Part shown: positions 8,433-16,418 of the stretch, piece by piece | How positions within the stretch are numbered: position 1 is the stretch's first letter | Layout: each line of letters opens with the position of its first letter | Assembly: GCA_002373675.1 (NCBI GenBank) | Contig: DFLF01000010.1 | Location: forward strand, 1-30,155 | DNA: 30,155 nucleotides | Direction: 5' to 3' | Origin: Pseudobutyrivibrio sp. UBA3626 | GTDB taxonomy: Bacteria > Bacillota > Clostridia > Lachnospirales > Lachnospiraceae | Notes under the pieces: model-generated | Database searches by the model: none | Told to the model about the DNA's origin: nothing | What the model saw: only the letters and a program-made list of their open reading frames with translations | Made by a program: the position numbers and the translations under genes

Positions 8433-8477
8433 TTCTCTATATTATAATACAAATATTAAAAGATTTTTAAATCAAAA

Positions 8478-9233
8478 TCAGTTATAATACTTAATCTGAC
8501 TTGTAATTTCCTCAATATCTTCAATTACAGCGTCAGTCTTAGTACTATTATCTGCACTCTTTCTAAGCTCAATTGATAAGGTATCCAACCTATTGAACAT
8601 ATCTTCATTGTCTTGAATCCCCCTATCAATATATTCCTTATTCTCTTTGTAGAATTCTAATCTACCACTATTGAGACTCTCTCTATGTGTAAGATGCTTA
8701 ATTGGGTTCGTCAAGGTAGAATATTCTTTCTCATCTAGCACACTAATTCTTCGAGCCATCATATCCAGATTAGTAATTGCCGTATCCGCAGCAACATTTA
8801 CAACTCCCATATATCTATCCCATGTAATAGAATTAGGTTCAAATCTATTATTAACAGCTTCTTTTGCTTCGTTAATCTTCTTCTCAACTAAGTTGGCCTG
8901 ATTAATAATTGACCTTGCGGTTTTGCCAAGATAAAACCCATATTGATATTTTGAAGCAACACGTTTTATTTCTTTGATACTAAGATGCTTCTCCTCAAAT
9001 CCTTCAACATTGATAGTTTTATTCTCGTTAATCCTAACTGGTCGATCCTTCGTTATTAATACTCCAACAAGAGGAATTGCAATCATAAGTCCGAGTACAA
9101 TAACAAATGCAAGTAACGCACCAAGCAAATTGCCACCAAAAATGGATGCAAATATGACTATTACACCAATAATCAAAGCTAATATATCAAGAATCACTGA
9201 TAATACTATCGCAATAACACGTTTACCACTCAT
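8478..9233 (-). CDS. XpaC-like two-helix membrane protein (copy 2)
   Basis: A 251-residue paralogue of the XpaC-like protein at 5872-6615. Seen: two hydrophobic N-terminal helices (about 6-30 and 36-60), a basic loop, then a charged helical cytosolic tail ending IEEITSQIKYYN, which matches the tail of copy 1. Pairwise similarity is clearest in the last 150 residues; the membrane part is diverged. The ATG at 9233 is eight bases after GAGGT. It is not in the same tight run as copy 1: the 6S RNA gene and the SpoIID gene lie between them. A pair of related membrane proteins may form a hetero-oligomer, but that is inference. Function unknown. Confidence 0.72.
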   Translation of the reverse strand: MSGKRVIAIVLSVILDILALIIGVIVIFASIFGGNLLGALLAFVIVLGLMIAIPLVGVLITKDRPVRINENKTINVEGFEEKHLSIKEIKRVASKYQYGFYLGKTARSIINQANLVEKKINEAKEAVNNRFEPNSITWDRYMGVVNVAADTAITNLDMMARRISVLDEKEYSTLTNPIKHLTHRESLNSGRLEFYKENKEYIDRGIQDNEDMFNRLDTLSIELRKSADNSTKTDAVIEDIEEITSQIKYYN

Positions 9234-9411
9234 AGAACTATACCTCTATAATAAATATATGTAGATTTTATCATTTTTGTTGACACGGCACAATATGAAA
9301 TAAAATTATGCTCTGTTGGTAGATACTTTAATTATTATGTGGATATATAACATAGCTATTAGCGGCTTTAGTTCAAGTTATAGTATATGTTAATGATTAT
9401 CAAATCATACA
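9234..9411. other. Intergenic region with repeat-like flank
   Basis: No gene seen. On the plus strand TTGACA (9280-9285) with TAAAAT 15 bases later is a poor but possible promoter that would read into the two-hairpin element at 9416-9472. Bases 9381-9411 (TTCAAGTTAT..ATATGTTAATGATT) resemble one flank of the palindromic element near leuD. On the minus strand a weak promoter for the XpaC copy 2 gene may lie here (TAAAAT about 9269). Confidence 0.4.
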
Positions 9412-9439
9412 GAAAAACCCTGCCAAGGATGGCAGGGTT
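9412..9439 (-). terminator. pckA terminator
   Basis: On the minus strand the hairpin AACCCTGCC-loop-GGCAGGGTT (9439-9416) runs into a T tract (9417-9413). It lies about 55 bases past the pckA stop. The same hairpin is the first half of a plus-oriented two-hairpin element. Confidence 0.75.
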
Positions 9440-9472
9440 AATAGCTCACCGCCAGGATGGCGGATTGAGCTA
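9416..9472 (+). repeat. Two-hairpin GGA element, copy A (antisense to pckA)
   Basis: Read on the plus strand: hairpin 1 AACCCTGCC/GGCAGGGTT with loop AAGGAT (9425-9430). After two bases, hairpin 2 has outer arm TAGCTCA/TGAGCTA, inner arm CCGCC/GGCGG, loop AGGAT (9454-9458) and an AT bulge (9464-9465) on the 3' side. The architecture matches copies B (12871-12927) and C (17604-17548, minus), but stem sequences differ and compensate. In this orientation it is antisense to pckA. Confidence 0.75.
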
Positions 9473-9493
9473 TGATTTCGTAATGCAATTATA

Positions 9494-11218
9494 CTATAGA
9501 GATGCAGCCTCATCAACAAGTTTCTGCAAAGCTTGAAGTGCTTCATCAGGAAGTTTGTCATAACCTTCCTTATTCTTAGCAAAGCCTTCTACTGCATCTA
9601 CTCTGTTTTGCATAGCAGCCTTAAGAGCATCTACATATGACTTGTCAGACAAATCAGGTGTGAAGTCACCAGTTTTTCCAGACCAATCATTCATAATCTC
9701 AATATCATCAAATGGCCCCCACTTCTCGAACTTAGCTTTTCCTTCAACGATAGTCTCTAAGATACCAAGTGTATCTTCCTTCTCGCACTTGTGTCCCATG
9801 AAGTCACCTGTGTTAACGATGTAGCAGGCTACGTTCTTCTCTTCTACCAACTTCTTGAACTTCTCATAATCATTTACAAGAGGATATGTTCTAAATGGGT
9901 TAGCATAAGGAACAATACGAAGTGCATTAAGGTCAGTTCCTGCCTTAACACGCTCTGCACTTGATGTCTTGGTTGCAAGTGTTGCACCCATAACAGACGC
10001 AAGAGCAGCACCCTTAAGCTTAAGTACTGGTGGAATTGTAGGGTCCTTCATAATCCAGAATATAGCATTTACAGGAGCATCAATCTTGTCAACTCTGTTA
10101 GGTGACCATAATTTAGACTTGATAGCACGTCCGTTACCGTTTCTTATATCCTCTGTAACAAGCTGAATCTTGCCATCTTCATCCATTGTACATGAACAGT
10201 TCTGTACAGTAAGAAGATATTCATTATCAGGACATCCTGTAGGATAATCATTAGTCTTATCAAAATATGTAGGCTCTAATGCAATTGATGCACATGTATC
10301 TGAATTAATGATAAATGCGTCATCATGAAGAACTTTGATGCCACCGAACTCATCATATTTACCGCCATGCTTAGCATGTGTAAGTGTAGATTTACCTGAG
10401 CCTGAAAGTCCATATACAGAAGCAACGAACTTAGAACCATCCTTAAGAGAGTACTCTTTCTGTCCACCGTGACAAGCAGCATAACCATTACGGTTAGCAA
10501 GTGCCCATGCCATTGTAAGTGTACCCTTCTTATGCTCTCCGAAGTATCTCATACCAAGAATTGCTGCGCAGTTCTGGTTAGTATCGAAGTAGCAAAGTGT
10601 AAGTGGATCTGAAAGACATGAATAATCTACATCAGGAGCCTCGTGTGGTACCCACTGAGGATCTGAGAAAATGTAGATATCCGGCTCTTTGCCGTCACCA
10701 ACAGGCTTAGAATTCTTATACATCTTAACATATTCATCAGACATATACTGGAAGTTGAGCATCCAGTTATATAGAAGATTCTCCTCTCCTTCCGGAATGA
10801 GAAGATGTGCCTTAACCATAAATTCAGGATCAAGACCTACGAAGCACTCTGCATGATACATTGTTTTCCAACGAGTCTCATATACAGCATCCATAACAAC
10901 CTTATCAAGCTTAGCCTCGTCTACACCAGGCTCACCCTTGATACGACGAGCTGCAGCATAACGACCTGTTACAGCACCGTCATTGAATAAGAGAACCTTG
11001 GCATCCTTATCAAGTCCAAATGTTTCTGCGTCCTTAATAGGCATATCTGTTACAACTGTTCCCGGAGAATTCTTTGCAAGCTCATATGCCTCTCTTAAAG
11101 TGTTAATCTTAACTACATTGTTACCATAGAAAGGAGCTTCAATAATAGCTCTTGTCTTAGAGAATCCAACCTTTCCGGCACCAATTTCGCTGATTTTATA
11201 ATTTGCTTTTGTTGACAT
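9494..11218 (-). CDS. pckA: ATP-dependent phosphoenolpyruvate carboxykinase
   Basis: A 574-residue cytosolic enzyme interconverting oxaloacetate plus ATP with phosphoenolpyruvate, CO2 and ADP. Seen: the kinase-1a loop GLSGSGKSTL at about residue 269, the kinase-2 metal site HDDAF about 30 residues later, YFGEHKKGTLTMAWAL, and CHGGQKEYS. The P-loop form is that of ATP-type enzymes. It is 30-40 residues longer than the common 530-540. The start is the ATG at 11218 with a strong AAAGGAGGT nine bases upstream; the frame stays open further upstream but that part is leader. It is divergent from citrate synthase, and together they control oxaloacetate use. In rumen and gut anaerobes this enzyme can run in the carboxylating direction; direction here is unknown. 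Confidence 0.95.
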   Translation of the reverse strand: MSTKANYKISEIGAGKVGFSKTRAIIEAPFYGNNVVKINTLREAYELAKNSPGTVVTDMPIKDAETFGLDKDAKVLLFNDGAVTGRYAAARRIKGEPGVDEAKLDKVVMDAVYETRWKTMYHAECFVGLDPEFMVKAHLLIPEGEENLLYNWMLNFQYMSDEYVKMYKNSKPVGDGKEPDIYIFSDPQWVPHEAPDVDYSCLSDPLTLCYFDTNQNCAAILGMRYFGEHKKGTLTMAWALANRNGYAACHGGQKEYSLKDGSKFVASVYGLSGSGKSTLTHAKHGGKYDEFGGIKVLHDDAFIINSDTCASIALEPTYFDKTNDYPTGCPDNEYLLTVQNCSCTMDEDGKIQLVTEDIRNGNGRAIKSKLWSPNRVDKIDAPVNAIFWIMKDPTIPPVLKLKGAALASVMGATLATKTSSAERVKAGTDLNALRIVPYANPFRTYPLVNDYEKFKKLVEEKNVACYIVNTGDFMGHKCEKEDTLGILETIVEGKAKFEKWGPFDDIEIMNDWSGKTGDFTPDLSDKSYVDALKAAMQNRVDAVEGFAKNKEGYDKLPDEALQALQKLVDEAASL

Positions 11219-11325
11219 AAAGTTACCTCCTTTTATAAAGCAATAATCTTTTTTCTTTAAGAAATATGTAAATCTCCCATATTCTTGTAAATATGTGAAG
11301 AATTTATCAATTCTCAATCTTGCAT

Positions 11326-11354
11326 ATAATACCATACAATTTTATATAAAGCAA
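11326..11354 (-). promoter_or_regulatory. pckA promoter
   Basis: Minus strand -35 TTGCTT (11354-11349) and -10 TATTAT (11331-11326) with a 17-base spacer, giving a leader of about 100 bases before the ribosome site. Confidence 0.5.
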
Positions 11355-11435
11355 ACCAGAAAGCTATATCTAGTATAAAATATATTATTTTTTTGCCACA
11401 TGTTGTTTCATAATATACGCATGTAGATGCCTATT

Positions 11436-11464
11436 TTGACAATAATTTGACATAATGCTATAAT
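11436..11464 (+). promoter_or_regulatory. Citrate synthase promoter
   Basis: Perfect -35 TTGACA (11436-11441) and perfect -10 TATAAT (11459-11464) with 17 bases between. A second TTGACA-like hexamer sits inside the spacer. The ribosome site GAGGGG precedes the ATG by nine bases. Confidence 0.85.
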
Positions 11465-11505
11465 TCTATAAATTTATGTGTAAAATATGAGAGGGGAAAA
11501 TATAT

Positions 11506-12867
11506 ATGGAAAAAGAGTTTGGACGAATAACTCCAAAACTACAAGAACTTGCAGAACAGGCCAAAAAATCTTCATATATTGATCCAGAATTATATACAAA
11601 ATATAATGTCAAAAGAGGGCTTCGTGACTTAAATGGTCGTGGTGTTCTCGTTGGAATTACTGATATATCAGAAGTATGCTCAACTAAAGAAGTTGATGGG
11701 AAGCTTATTCCTATAGATGGCCAATTATACTATCGTGGATACAATGTTAGAGACATAATCATGAAATCACGGGATTCCGATCACTTTGGATTTGAAGAAT
11801 GTTGCTACCTGTTATTGTTCGGGCATTTACCAGATATAAGAGATCTGGCTGAATTCCAGAATATTCTAGGAGATTATCGCTCTCTTCCTAAGAATTTCGT
11901 CAGAGATGTAATAATGAAGAAACCTTCTAAGGATATAATGAACTCTCTATCAAGATCAGTTCTTACATTATATTCTTATGATGATAATGCAGATGATACC
12001 AGTCCTGCAAATGTTCTTAGACAATGTGCCCAATTAATCAGTATGTTTCCGCTTCTATCCGTATATGGCTATCAGGCTTACAGACATTATCACCAGGACG
12101 GAAGCCTTATTATACATCAGCCAAGACCTGAACTTTCAACCGCTGAAAATATCTTGCATTGTCTTAGAGATGATAGTAAATATACACAACTTGAAGCAAA
12201 GCTTCTAGATGTTGCACTAATACTTCATATGGAGCATGGTGGTGGTAACAACTCAACATTTACAACACACCTTGTATCTTCCTCAGGAACAGATACATAT
12301 TCTGCTATTGCAGCTGCGCTTGGCTCCCTCAAAGGTCCTAAGCATGGTGGTGCCAATATTAAGGTTGTGAAAATGTTCGAAGATATGAAGAAGACTGTGA
12401 AGGATTGGACTTCTGAAGAAGAGGTAAGTGCTTATCTTGAAGCACTTCTTGACAAAAAAGCATTTGACAATGCAGGACTTATATATGGTATGGGACATGC
12501 AATCTATTCTATATCTGATCCAAGAGCTGTTACATTTAAAGGTTTTGTCAAAGCTTTATCAGAGGAAAAAGGTTATCAAAAAGAATTCGCGTTATACTCA
12601 CTTGTTGAGAAACTCGCACCTAAAATCATTTCGAAAAAGCGAAAAATGTACAAAGGTGTCAGCCCTAACGTAGACTTCTATTCAGGCTTTGCGTATCAAA
12701 TGCTTGATTTGCCAATTGAGCTTTATACACCGCTTTTTGCAATTGCAAGAATCGCCGGTTGGAGTGCACATAGAATGGAAGAAATATGTCATAATGGCAA
12801 GATTATGCGTCCTGCATATATGACTGTATGTGAGCACAAAGAATTTGTGCCAATTGAAGACCGCTAA
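11506..12867 (+). CDS. gltA: Citrate synthase
   Basis: A 453-residue cytosolic citrate/2-methylcitrate synthase family enzyme condensing acetyl-CoA and oxaloacetate. Seen: HMEHGGGNNSTF (H241, H244), GPKHGGAN with catalytic H280, GMGHAIYSISDPRA with H331 and D338, and NVDFYSG with catalytic D390. The spacing resembles the H264/H305/D362 triad of the E. coli enzyme. There is an N-terminal extension of about 60 residues (to GLRDLNGRGV) compared with short bacterial forms. No TCA neighbours are present, so its role is most likely the oxidative branch to 2-oxoglutarate and glutamate. A 2-methylcitrate synthase role is less likely because no prp genes are nearby. It is transcribed from a consensus promoter, divergent from pckA. 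Confidence 0.95.
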   Translation: MEKEFGRITPKLQELAEQAKKSSYIDPELYTKYNVKRGLRDLNGRGVLVGITDISEVCSTKEVDGKLIPIDGQLYYRGYNVRDIIMKSRDSDHFGFEECCYLLLFGHLPDIRDLAEFQNILGDYRSLPKNFVRDVIMKKPSKDIMNSLSRSVLTLYSYDDNADDTSPANVLRQCAQLISMFPLLSVYGYQAYRHYHQDGSLIIHQPRPELSTAENILHCLRDDSKYTQLEAKLLDVALILHMEHGGGNNSTFTTHLVSSSGTDTYSAIAAALGSLKGPKHGGANIKVVKMFEDMKKTVKDWTSEEEVSAYLEALLDKKAFDNAGLIYGMGHAIYSISDPRAVTFKGFVKALSEEKGYQKEFALYSLVEKLAPKIISKKRKMYKGVSPNVDFYSGFAYQMLDLPIELYTPLFAIARIAGWSAHRMEEICHNGKIMRPAYMTVCEHKEFVPIEDR

Positions 12868-12870
12868 AAA

Positions 12871-12934
12871 AATCCCGACAGGACGTCGGGATTAAGGGTT
12901 CACTGCCTGGATGGCAGATTGAACCCTGTTTTTG
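12871..12934 (+). terminator. Two-hairpin GGA element, copy B, ending as the citrate synthase terminator
   Basis: Starts three bases after the citrate synthase stop codon. Hairpin 1 is AATCCCGAC/GTCGGGATT with loop AGGAC (12880-12884). Hairpin 2 has outer arm AGGGTTCA/TGAACCCT, inner arm CTGCC/GGCAG, loop TGGAT (12908-12912), AT bulge at 12918-12919, then GTTTTTG. An A tract before hairpin 1 would also allow termination leftward. The structure matches copies A and C with different stem sequences. Confidence 0.82.
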
Positions 12935-13032
12935 TTATATCAATAATGACTAATATAATCACTTATATATTCTTAGTGAGGTACTACGAAGCATAATGTA
13001 TGCAAAACCTCTTATCACTACATCGAAAAGCA
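12935..13032. other. Convergent intergenic region with hairpin
   Basis: Holds a stretch partly resembling the leuD-side element (TTATATCAATAATGACTAATA) and an imperfect hairpin at about 12975-13019. In the hairpin AGTGAGGT pairs with ACCTC and TCACT, with an inner GCATA/TATGC. It may serve as a 3' structure for the minus-strand membrane protein gene. No gene seen. Confidence 0.4.
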
Positions 13033-13392
13033 CTACATAAACTTCTGCTTTGCTTTCCTTAGCATCATAGAGAACCAAAACCACACTGCTAAGAGTATTA
13101 CAACAGCAATTCCATCATAGATTCTTGGGAAATTAAGTACTGTATCACCAAGCAAGCTTACAATACCAAAAACTGTAGCAACTATTCCAAAAATCAAAAG
13201 AAATGGAAACATATAATCTATAAAACCATAAGGATTCTTACATAACTTAAGTTCCTTAGGCGTAAGCAGAATACTTGGCATTTCGTCAGTCTTCTTCATC
13301 TTGATAGCGTTAAATATAAGATATAATCCAAGAAGCAATATAAGAACATCAAATACTATTATTACAACATTTGAACTTAGAAAGCCTTCCAT
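13033..13392 (-). CDS. Small three-helix membrane protein, unknown
   Basis: A 119-residue protein I do not recognise. Seen: hydrophobic helices at about 8-29, 60-82 and 92-110, with a short charged loop (KMKKTDEMPSILLTPKELKLCKNPYG) between the first two and a basic C-terminus. The ATG at 13392 follows GGAG by eight bases, which supports a real gene. It is convergent with citrate synthase and divergent from the response regulator gene, so it is probably monocistronic. Its size and topology allow no functional guess. Confidence 0.7.
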   Translation of the reverse strand: MEGFLSSNVVIIVFDVLILLLGLYLIFNAIKMKKTDEMPSILLTPKELKLCKNPYGFIDYMFPFLLIFGIVATVFGIVSLLGDTVLNFPRIYDGIAVVILLAVWFWFSMMLRKAKQKFM

Positions 13393-13469
13393 ATGCGCAT
13401 CTCCTTTCCTATTACCTAGACCACACTAACAAAAAACTCATTTATTTTCAAGAAATTTATCAAAATAAT

Positions 13470-13498
13470 TTGAATATTCATTTTATATATTGTAGAAT
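13470..13498 (+). promoter_or_regulatory. Promoter of the response regulator-CheX pair
   Basis: -35 TTGAAT (13470-13475) and -10 TAGAAT (13493-13498), 17-base spacer. Confidence 0.65.
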
Positions 13499-13530
13499 TA
13501 TATATAGATTTTATTATGGAGGATAGGAAC

Positions 13531-13908
13531 ATGGATTTCAAAGATACTACAATTTTAATCTGTGATGATTCAATTCTAGCTCGTAAGCAGCTCAAAGATG
13601 TTATTGAGACTTACTCTTCTGACATCCAATTTGCTGAAGCCGCTAATGGTCAGGAAGCAATTGATAAATATAAAGAAGTTAAGCCAAGTCTTGTATTTCT
13701 TGATATTGTCATGCCCGTCAAAGATGGCAATGCTGCTGTTAAGGGTATTATTGAATTCGATAATGATGCTGATATCATCATTGTATCTTCTGTTGGTACA
13801 CAATCACAGTTAAAGTCAGCTATTGAAGCTGGCGCCAAAGACTTTATTCAGAAACCAATTTCTGAAGAACAGGTTCTTAAGGTATTAAGTTCACATTTGG
13901 AGGGTTAG
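13531..13908 (+). CDS. Single-domain CheY-like response regulator
   Basis: A 125-residue receiver domain with no output domain. Seen: the acidic pair D12-D13 (ICDDS), phosphoacceptor D58 (FLDIVMP), the switch serine S86 (IIIVSS) and the conserved K108 (QKPI). All positions for phosphorylation are present. The start chosen is the ATG at 13531, eight bases after GGAGG; an earlier in-frame ATG overlaps the ribosome site. The next gene starts three bases after the stop and encodes a CheX-like protein, so the pair probably works as regulator and dedicated phosphatase or partner. No kinase is in the window. It may act on flagellar switching or on another target. Confidence 0.9.
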   Translation: MDFKDTTILICDDSILARKQLKDVIETYSSDIQFAEAANGQEAIDKYKEVKPSLVFLDIVMPVKDGNAAVKGIIEFDNDADIIIVSSVGTQSQLKSAIEAGAKDFIQKPISEEQVLKVLSSHLEG

Positions 13909-13911
13909 TAT

Positions 13912-14790
13912 ATGTATGCACAGTTTTTTGGAAGCTTCCTTCTTAGTAAGGACAGCGTAACACCTGAGCAATTAACAGCTGCAATTTCACAAGCTTCAGA
14001 GACACGTCTTAAGTTAGGCACTCTTGCTCTTCACAAATACTATATGACTGCAGAGCAAGTCGACGAAGTATGCTTCCTTCAGACTAGAGAAGATAAAAGA
14101 TTCGGGGAGATTGCAATTGAGAAGGGATATCTTAGAGAGGAACAGGTTGATGAACTACTTGCAGTTCAAAGCCCTGATTATCTAATCTTAGGTCAGACTC
14201 TTATTGATATGGGAGTATTAAGTAATTCAGACTTAGAACTTCTTATTTCAGAATACGAGATTTTCAATGAAATAGACGATATGTCACTTGAGAATCAAAG
14301 TAAGACAGACAGACTTATTCGTAATTTCTTTACTTTCTCAGGTAAAGAGCTTACAGAACATGCTCTTATGTATATCAATCTTGTATTTAATAACCTGGTT
14401 AGATTTATTGGATCTGACTTTACACCTCTTAATCCTATATCTTGTTCTGAAGAACACGATATTAATTATTGTGTAAGACAGGAGATACATGGAGAGATTG
14501 ATTGCTACTCTCGCATTGACATGGACGAATCTACTGCAATCTCATTTGCATCTAGATATGCCAAGATGGAATTCAGCGAGCTTGACGAATATGTAAAAGC
14601 ATCAATCGACGATTTCCTTAACTTGCATAATGGACTATTCCTTGTTAATATGTCTAATGCATTTTCAATGGAACTTTCACTTACTCCTCCTGTTTCTGAG
14701 GAAGGAAATACAATTTCGTTACCAGATGGTTCATTTATTATTCCTGTAATTTATCCATTTGGAACAGTTCATATTATAGTATCTTTGTAA
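13912..14790 (+). CDS. MshEN-like/CheX-like two-domain protein
   Basis: A 292-residue protein. Residues about 1-110 contain repeated helical units (FGSFLLSKDSVTPEQLTAAI, FGEIAIEKGYLREEQVDELL, LGQTLIDMGVLSNSDLELLI) resembling the MshEN/type II secretion ATPase N-terminal fold, which in some proteins binds c-di-GMP. Residues about 145-292 resemble the CheC/CheX phosphatase domain. The ExxNxxxG phosphatase signature appears as D234-FLN237-LHNG, with aspartate in place of glutamate, and the proline-containing end VIYPFGTVHI fits the family. It lies three bases after its response regulator, with GGAGGG seven bases before the ATG. Inference: it controls the phosphorylation or output of that regulator, possibly with c-di-GMP input. 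Whether the E-to-D change keeps activity is open. Confidence 0.75.
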   Translation: MYAQFFGSFLLSKDSVTPEQLTAAISQASETRLKLGTLALHKYYMTAEQVDEVCFLQTREDKRFGEIAIEKGYLREEQVDELLAVQSPDYLILGQTLIDMGVLSNSDLELLISEYEIFNEIDDMSLENQSKTDRLIRNFFTFSGKELTEHALMYINLVFNNLVRFIGSDFTPLNPISCSEEHDINYCVRQEIHGEIDCYSRIDMDESTAISFASRYAKMEFSELDEYVKASIDDFLNLHNGLFLVNMSNAFSMELSLTPPVSEEGNTISLPDGSFIIPVIYPFGTVHIIVSL

Positions 14791-14805
14791 GAAATAACAA
14801 TATAA

Positions 14806-14831
14806 AAGGCCTATGCCCTGGCATAGGTCTT
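14806..14831. terminator. Bidirectional terminator between the CheX-like gene and thrC
   Basis: AAGGCCTATGCC pairs with GGCATAGGTCTT around a two-base loop. T-rich sequence follows on the plus strand and TTTTATA on the minus strand. Confidence 0.75.
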
Positions 14832-14860
14832 ATTTATATAGAATTATCATATTACGATGC

Positions 14861-14910
14861 CCTTATATTAAGTAATTCTTCGCTAATGATATGTAAGTAA
14901 TTGATATAAC
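14861..14910 (-). repeat. Partial copy of the palindromic element
   Basis: This stretch matches 17473-17520: both hold TAATTCTTCGCTAA, then ATATGTAA, then TAATTGATATA, with only a few changes in the central 36 bases. It lies just past the thrC stop and lacks the two GGA hairpins. Confidence 0.7.
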
Positions 14911-14930
14911 ATTGTATTAATAGTATTATG

Positions 14931-16409
14931 CTATTTTAGGAAGGATGTTACAGCTTCTTCCATGCCATCCACACTACACTTATTATCATGTAGGATGTTA
15001 GCATCCCTAATCTCCTTAATAGCGTTAGGAATTTCTACATTGCCAAGCTTTGATAATTCATCTACAAGGTCAAAATCATCCCATGAATCATACTTAGAAT
15101 CAATTGCAGTCATAACAGAACGTGTAAACTTGAATGGACTTGCTGTACTTGCTATTACAGTCTTAGTTGTATCTCCTGTTTTAGCTGTGTATTTATCATA
15201 TACACACTTTGCAACAGCTGTATGTGTATCAATAATATAACCTGTCTTATCATACAATTCTCGAATTGTTTTAGCAGTCTCTTCTTCTGTGGCAAAATCA
15301 CCATAGAAATCATCCAGCTTAGCCTTCATATCGTCAGTAATCTCGTATTTACCGGTTGTAGCTAGCTGATTCATCAGTTCACTATTCTTCTTTGCATCAA
15401 AACCGGCACACATATGAATTAAACGCTCTAAGTTACTTGAGATAAGAATATCCATTGATGGTGAATTAGTAAGCTTGAATTCCCTATTCTTATCATATGT
15501 ACCGGTCTTGAAGAAATCATAAAGAACCTTATTCTCATTAGATGCACAAATTAGCTTTGCAATAGGAATCCCCATGTTCTTAGCGTAATATGCAGCTAAA
15601 ATATTACCAAAGTTTCCTGTTGGCACGCAGACATTTATTAAATCTCCATTTGATATTTCATTATTATCAACTAATTTCGCATATGAATATACATAATATG
15701 CGACTTGAGGAATAAGTCGACCAATATTAATTGAATTAGCAGATGAGAACTGATATCCCATCTTACCAATCTTCTCATTAAGATTAGTATCTGCAAACAT
15801 CTTCTTAACACCGGTCTGTGCTTCATCGAAATTGCCATCAATTGCTACAACCTTAGTATTATCCCCTTTAGTTGTAACCATCTGTAATTCCTGAATTCTG
15901 CTTACACCACCATCAGGATAGAATACAACAATCTTAGTTCCTTTGACATTAGCAAATCCAGCAAGAGCAGCCTTACCTGTATCACCACTTGTTGCAGTAA
16001 GAATAACAATATCATTCTCCACATTATTCTTCCTTGCACTAGTAATCATAAGGTGTGGAAGGATTGAAAGCGCCATATCTTTGAATGCTATTGTAGCACC
16101 GTGAAACAGTTCTAAGAAATAAGACTTGTCGCACGATACCAATGGTGCAATTTCTTTTGTATCGAACTTGTCGTCGTAGGCATTATTAATACAATTTCTA
16201 AGTTCATCCTCTGTAAAATCAGTAAAATAGAGCTTCATTACGTTATAAGCCACATCCTGATATGACATCTTACTAAGTTCTTCTATACTAACATCAAGTC
16301 TTGGAATCTCTTGTGGAACATATAATCCGCTATTATCAGCAAGACCTTTTAATATTCCCTGTGATGCTGTAACTACTTCTTTATCATTTCTTGTACTAAC
16401 AAAATTCAT
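14931..16409 (-). CDS. thrC: Threonine synthase
   Basis: A 492-residue PLP enzyme converting O-phosphohomoserine to threonine, of the longer class with an N-terminal domain (LKGLADNSGLYVPQEIP). Seen: the PLP lysine K110 in FHGATIAFKDMALS, the substrate/phosphate loop TATSGDTGKAAL, PDGGVSRIQELQM, and VPTGNFGNILAAYYAKNMG. The length is as expected. The ATG at 16409 is the only possible start: upstream in frame is a stop three codons earlier. There is no ribosome site next to it. GGAG lies about 34 bases upstream, with a perfect nine-base hairpin between. Threonine feeds isoleucine synthesis, in line with the ilv and leu genes nearby. It appears to be monocistronic. Confidence 0.94.
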   Translation of the reverse strand: MNFVSTRNDKEVVTASQGILKGLADNSGLYVPQEIPRLDVSIEELSKMSYQDVAYNVMKLYFTDFTEDELRNCINNAYDDKFDTKEIAPLVSCDKSYFLELFHGATIAFKDMALSILPHLMITSARKNNVENDIVILTATSGDTGKAALAGFANVKGTKIVVFYPDGGVSRIQELQMVTTKGDNTKVVAIDGNFDEAQTGVKKMFADTNLNEKIGKMGYQFSSANSINIGRLIPQVAYYVYSYAKLVDNNEISNGDLINVCVPTGNFGNILAAYYAKNMGIPIAKLICASNENKVLYDFFKTGTYDKNREFKLTNSPSMDILISSNLERLIHMCAGFDAKKNSELMNQLATTGKYEITDDMKAKLDDFYGDFATEEETAKTIRELYDKTGYIIDTHTAVAKCVYDKYTAKTGDTTKTVIASTASPFKFTRSVMTAIDSKYDSWDDFDLVDELSKLGNVEIPNAIKEIRDANILHDNKCSVDGMEEAVTSFLK

Positions 16410-16418
16410 GGTTTATTC

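Noticed and set aside
8455..8480. Terminator after XpaC copy 2
   Set aside because: Only a five-pair AT stem (GATTT/AAATC) with TTTT; too weak to call.
9400..10990. Several 60-75 codon open frames overlapping pckA on both strands
   Set aside because: They have no ribosome sites and low-complexity composition, and they lie wholly inside a well-supported gene.
11219..11335. Upstream extension of pckA by 39 codons
   Set aside because: The strong AAAGGAGGT lies right before ATG 11218, the extra residues do not fit the family, and the promoter overlaps this part.
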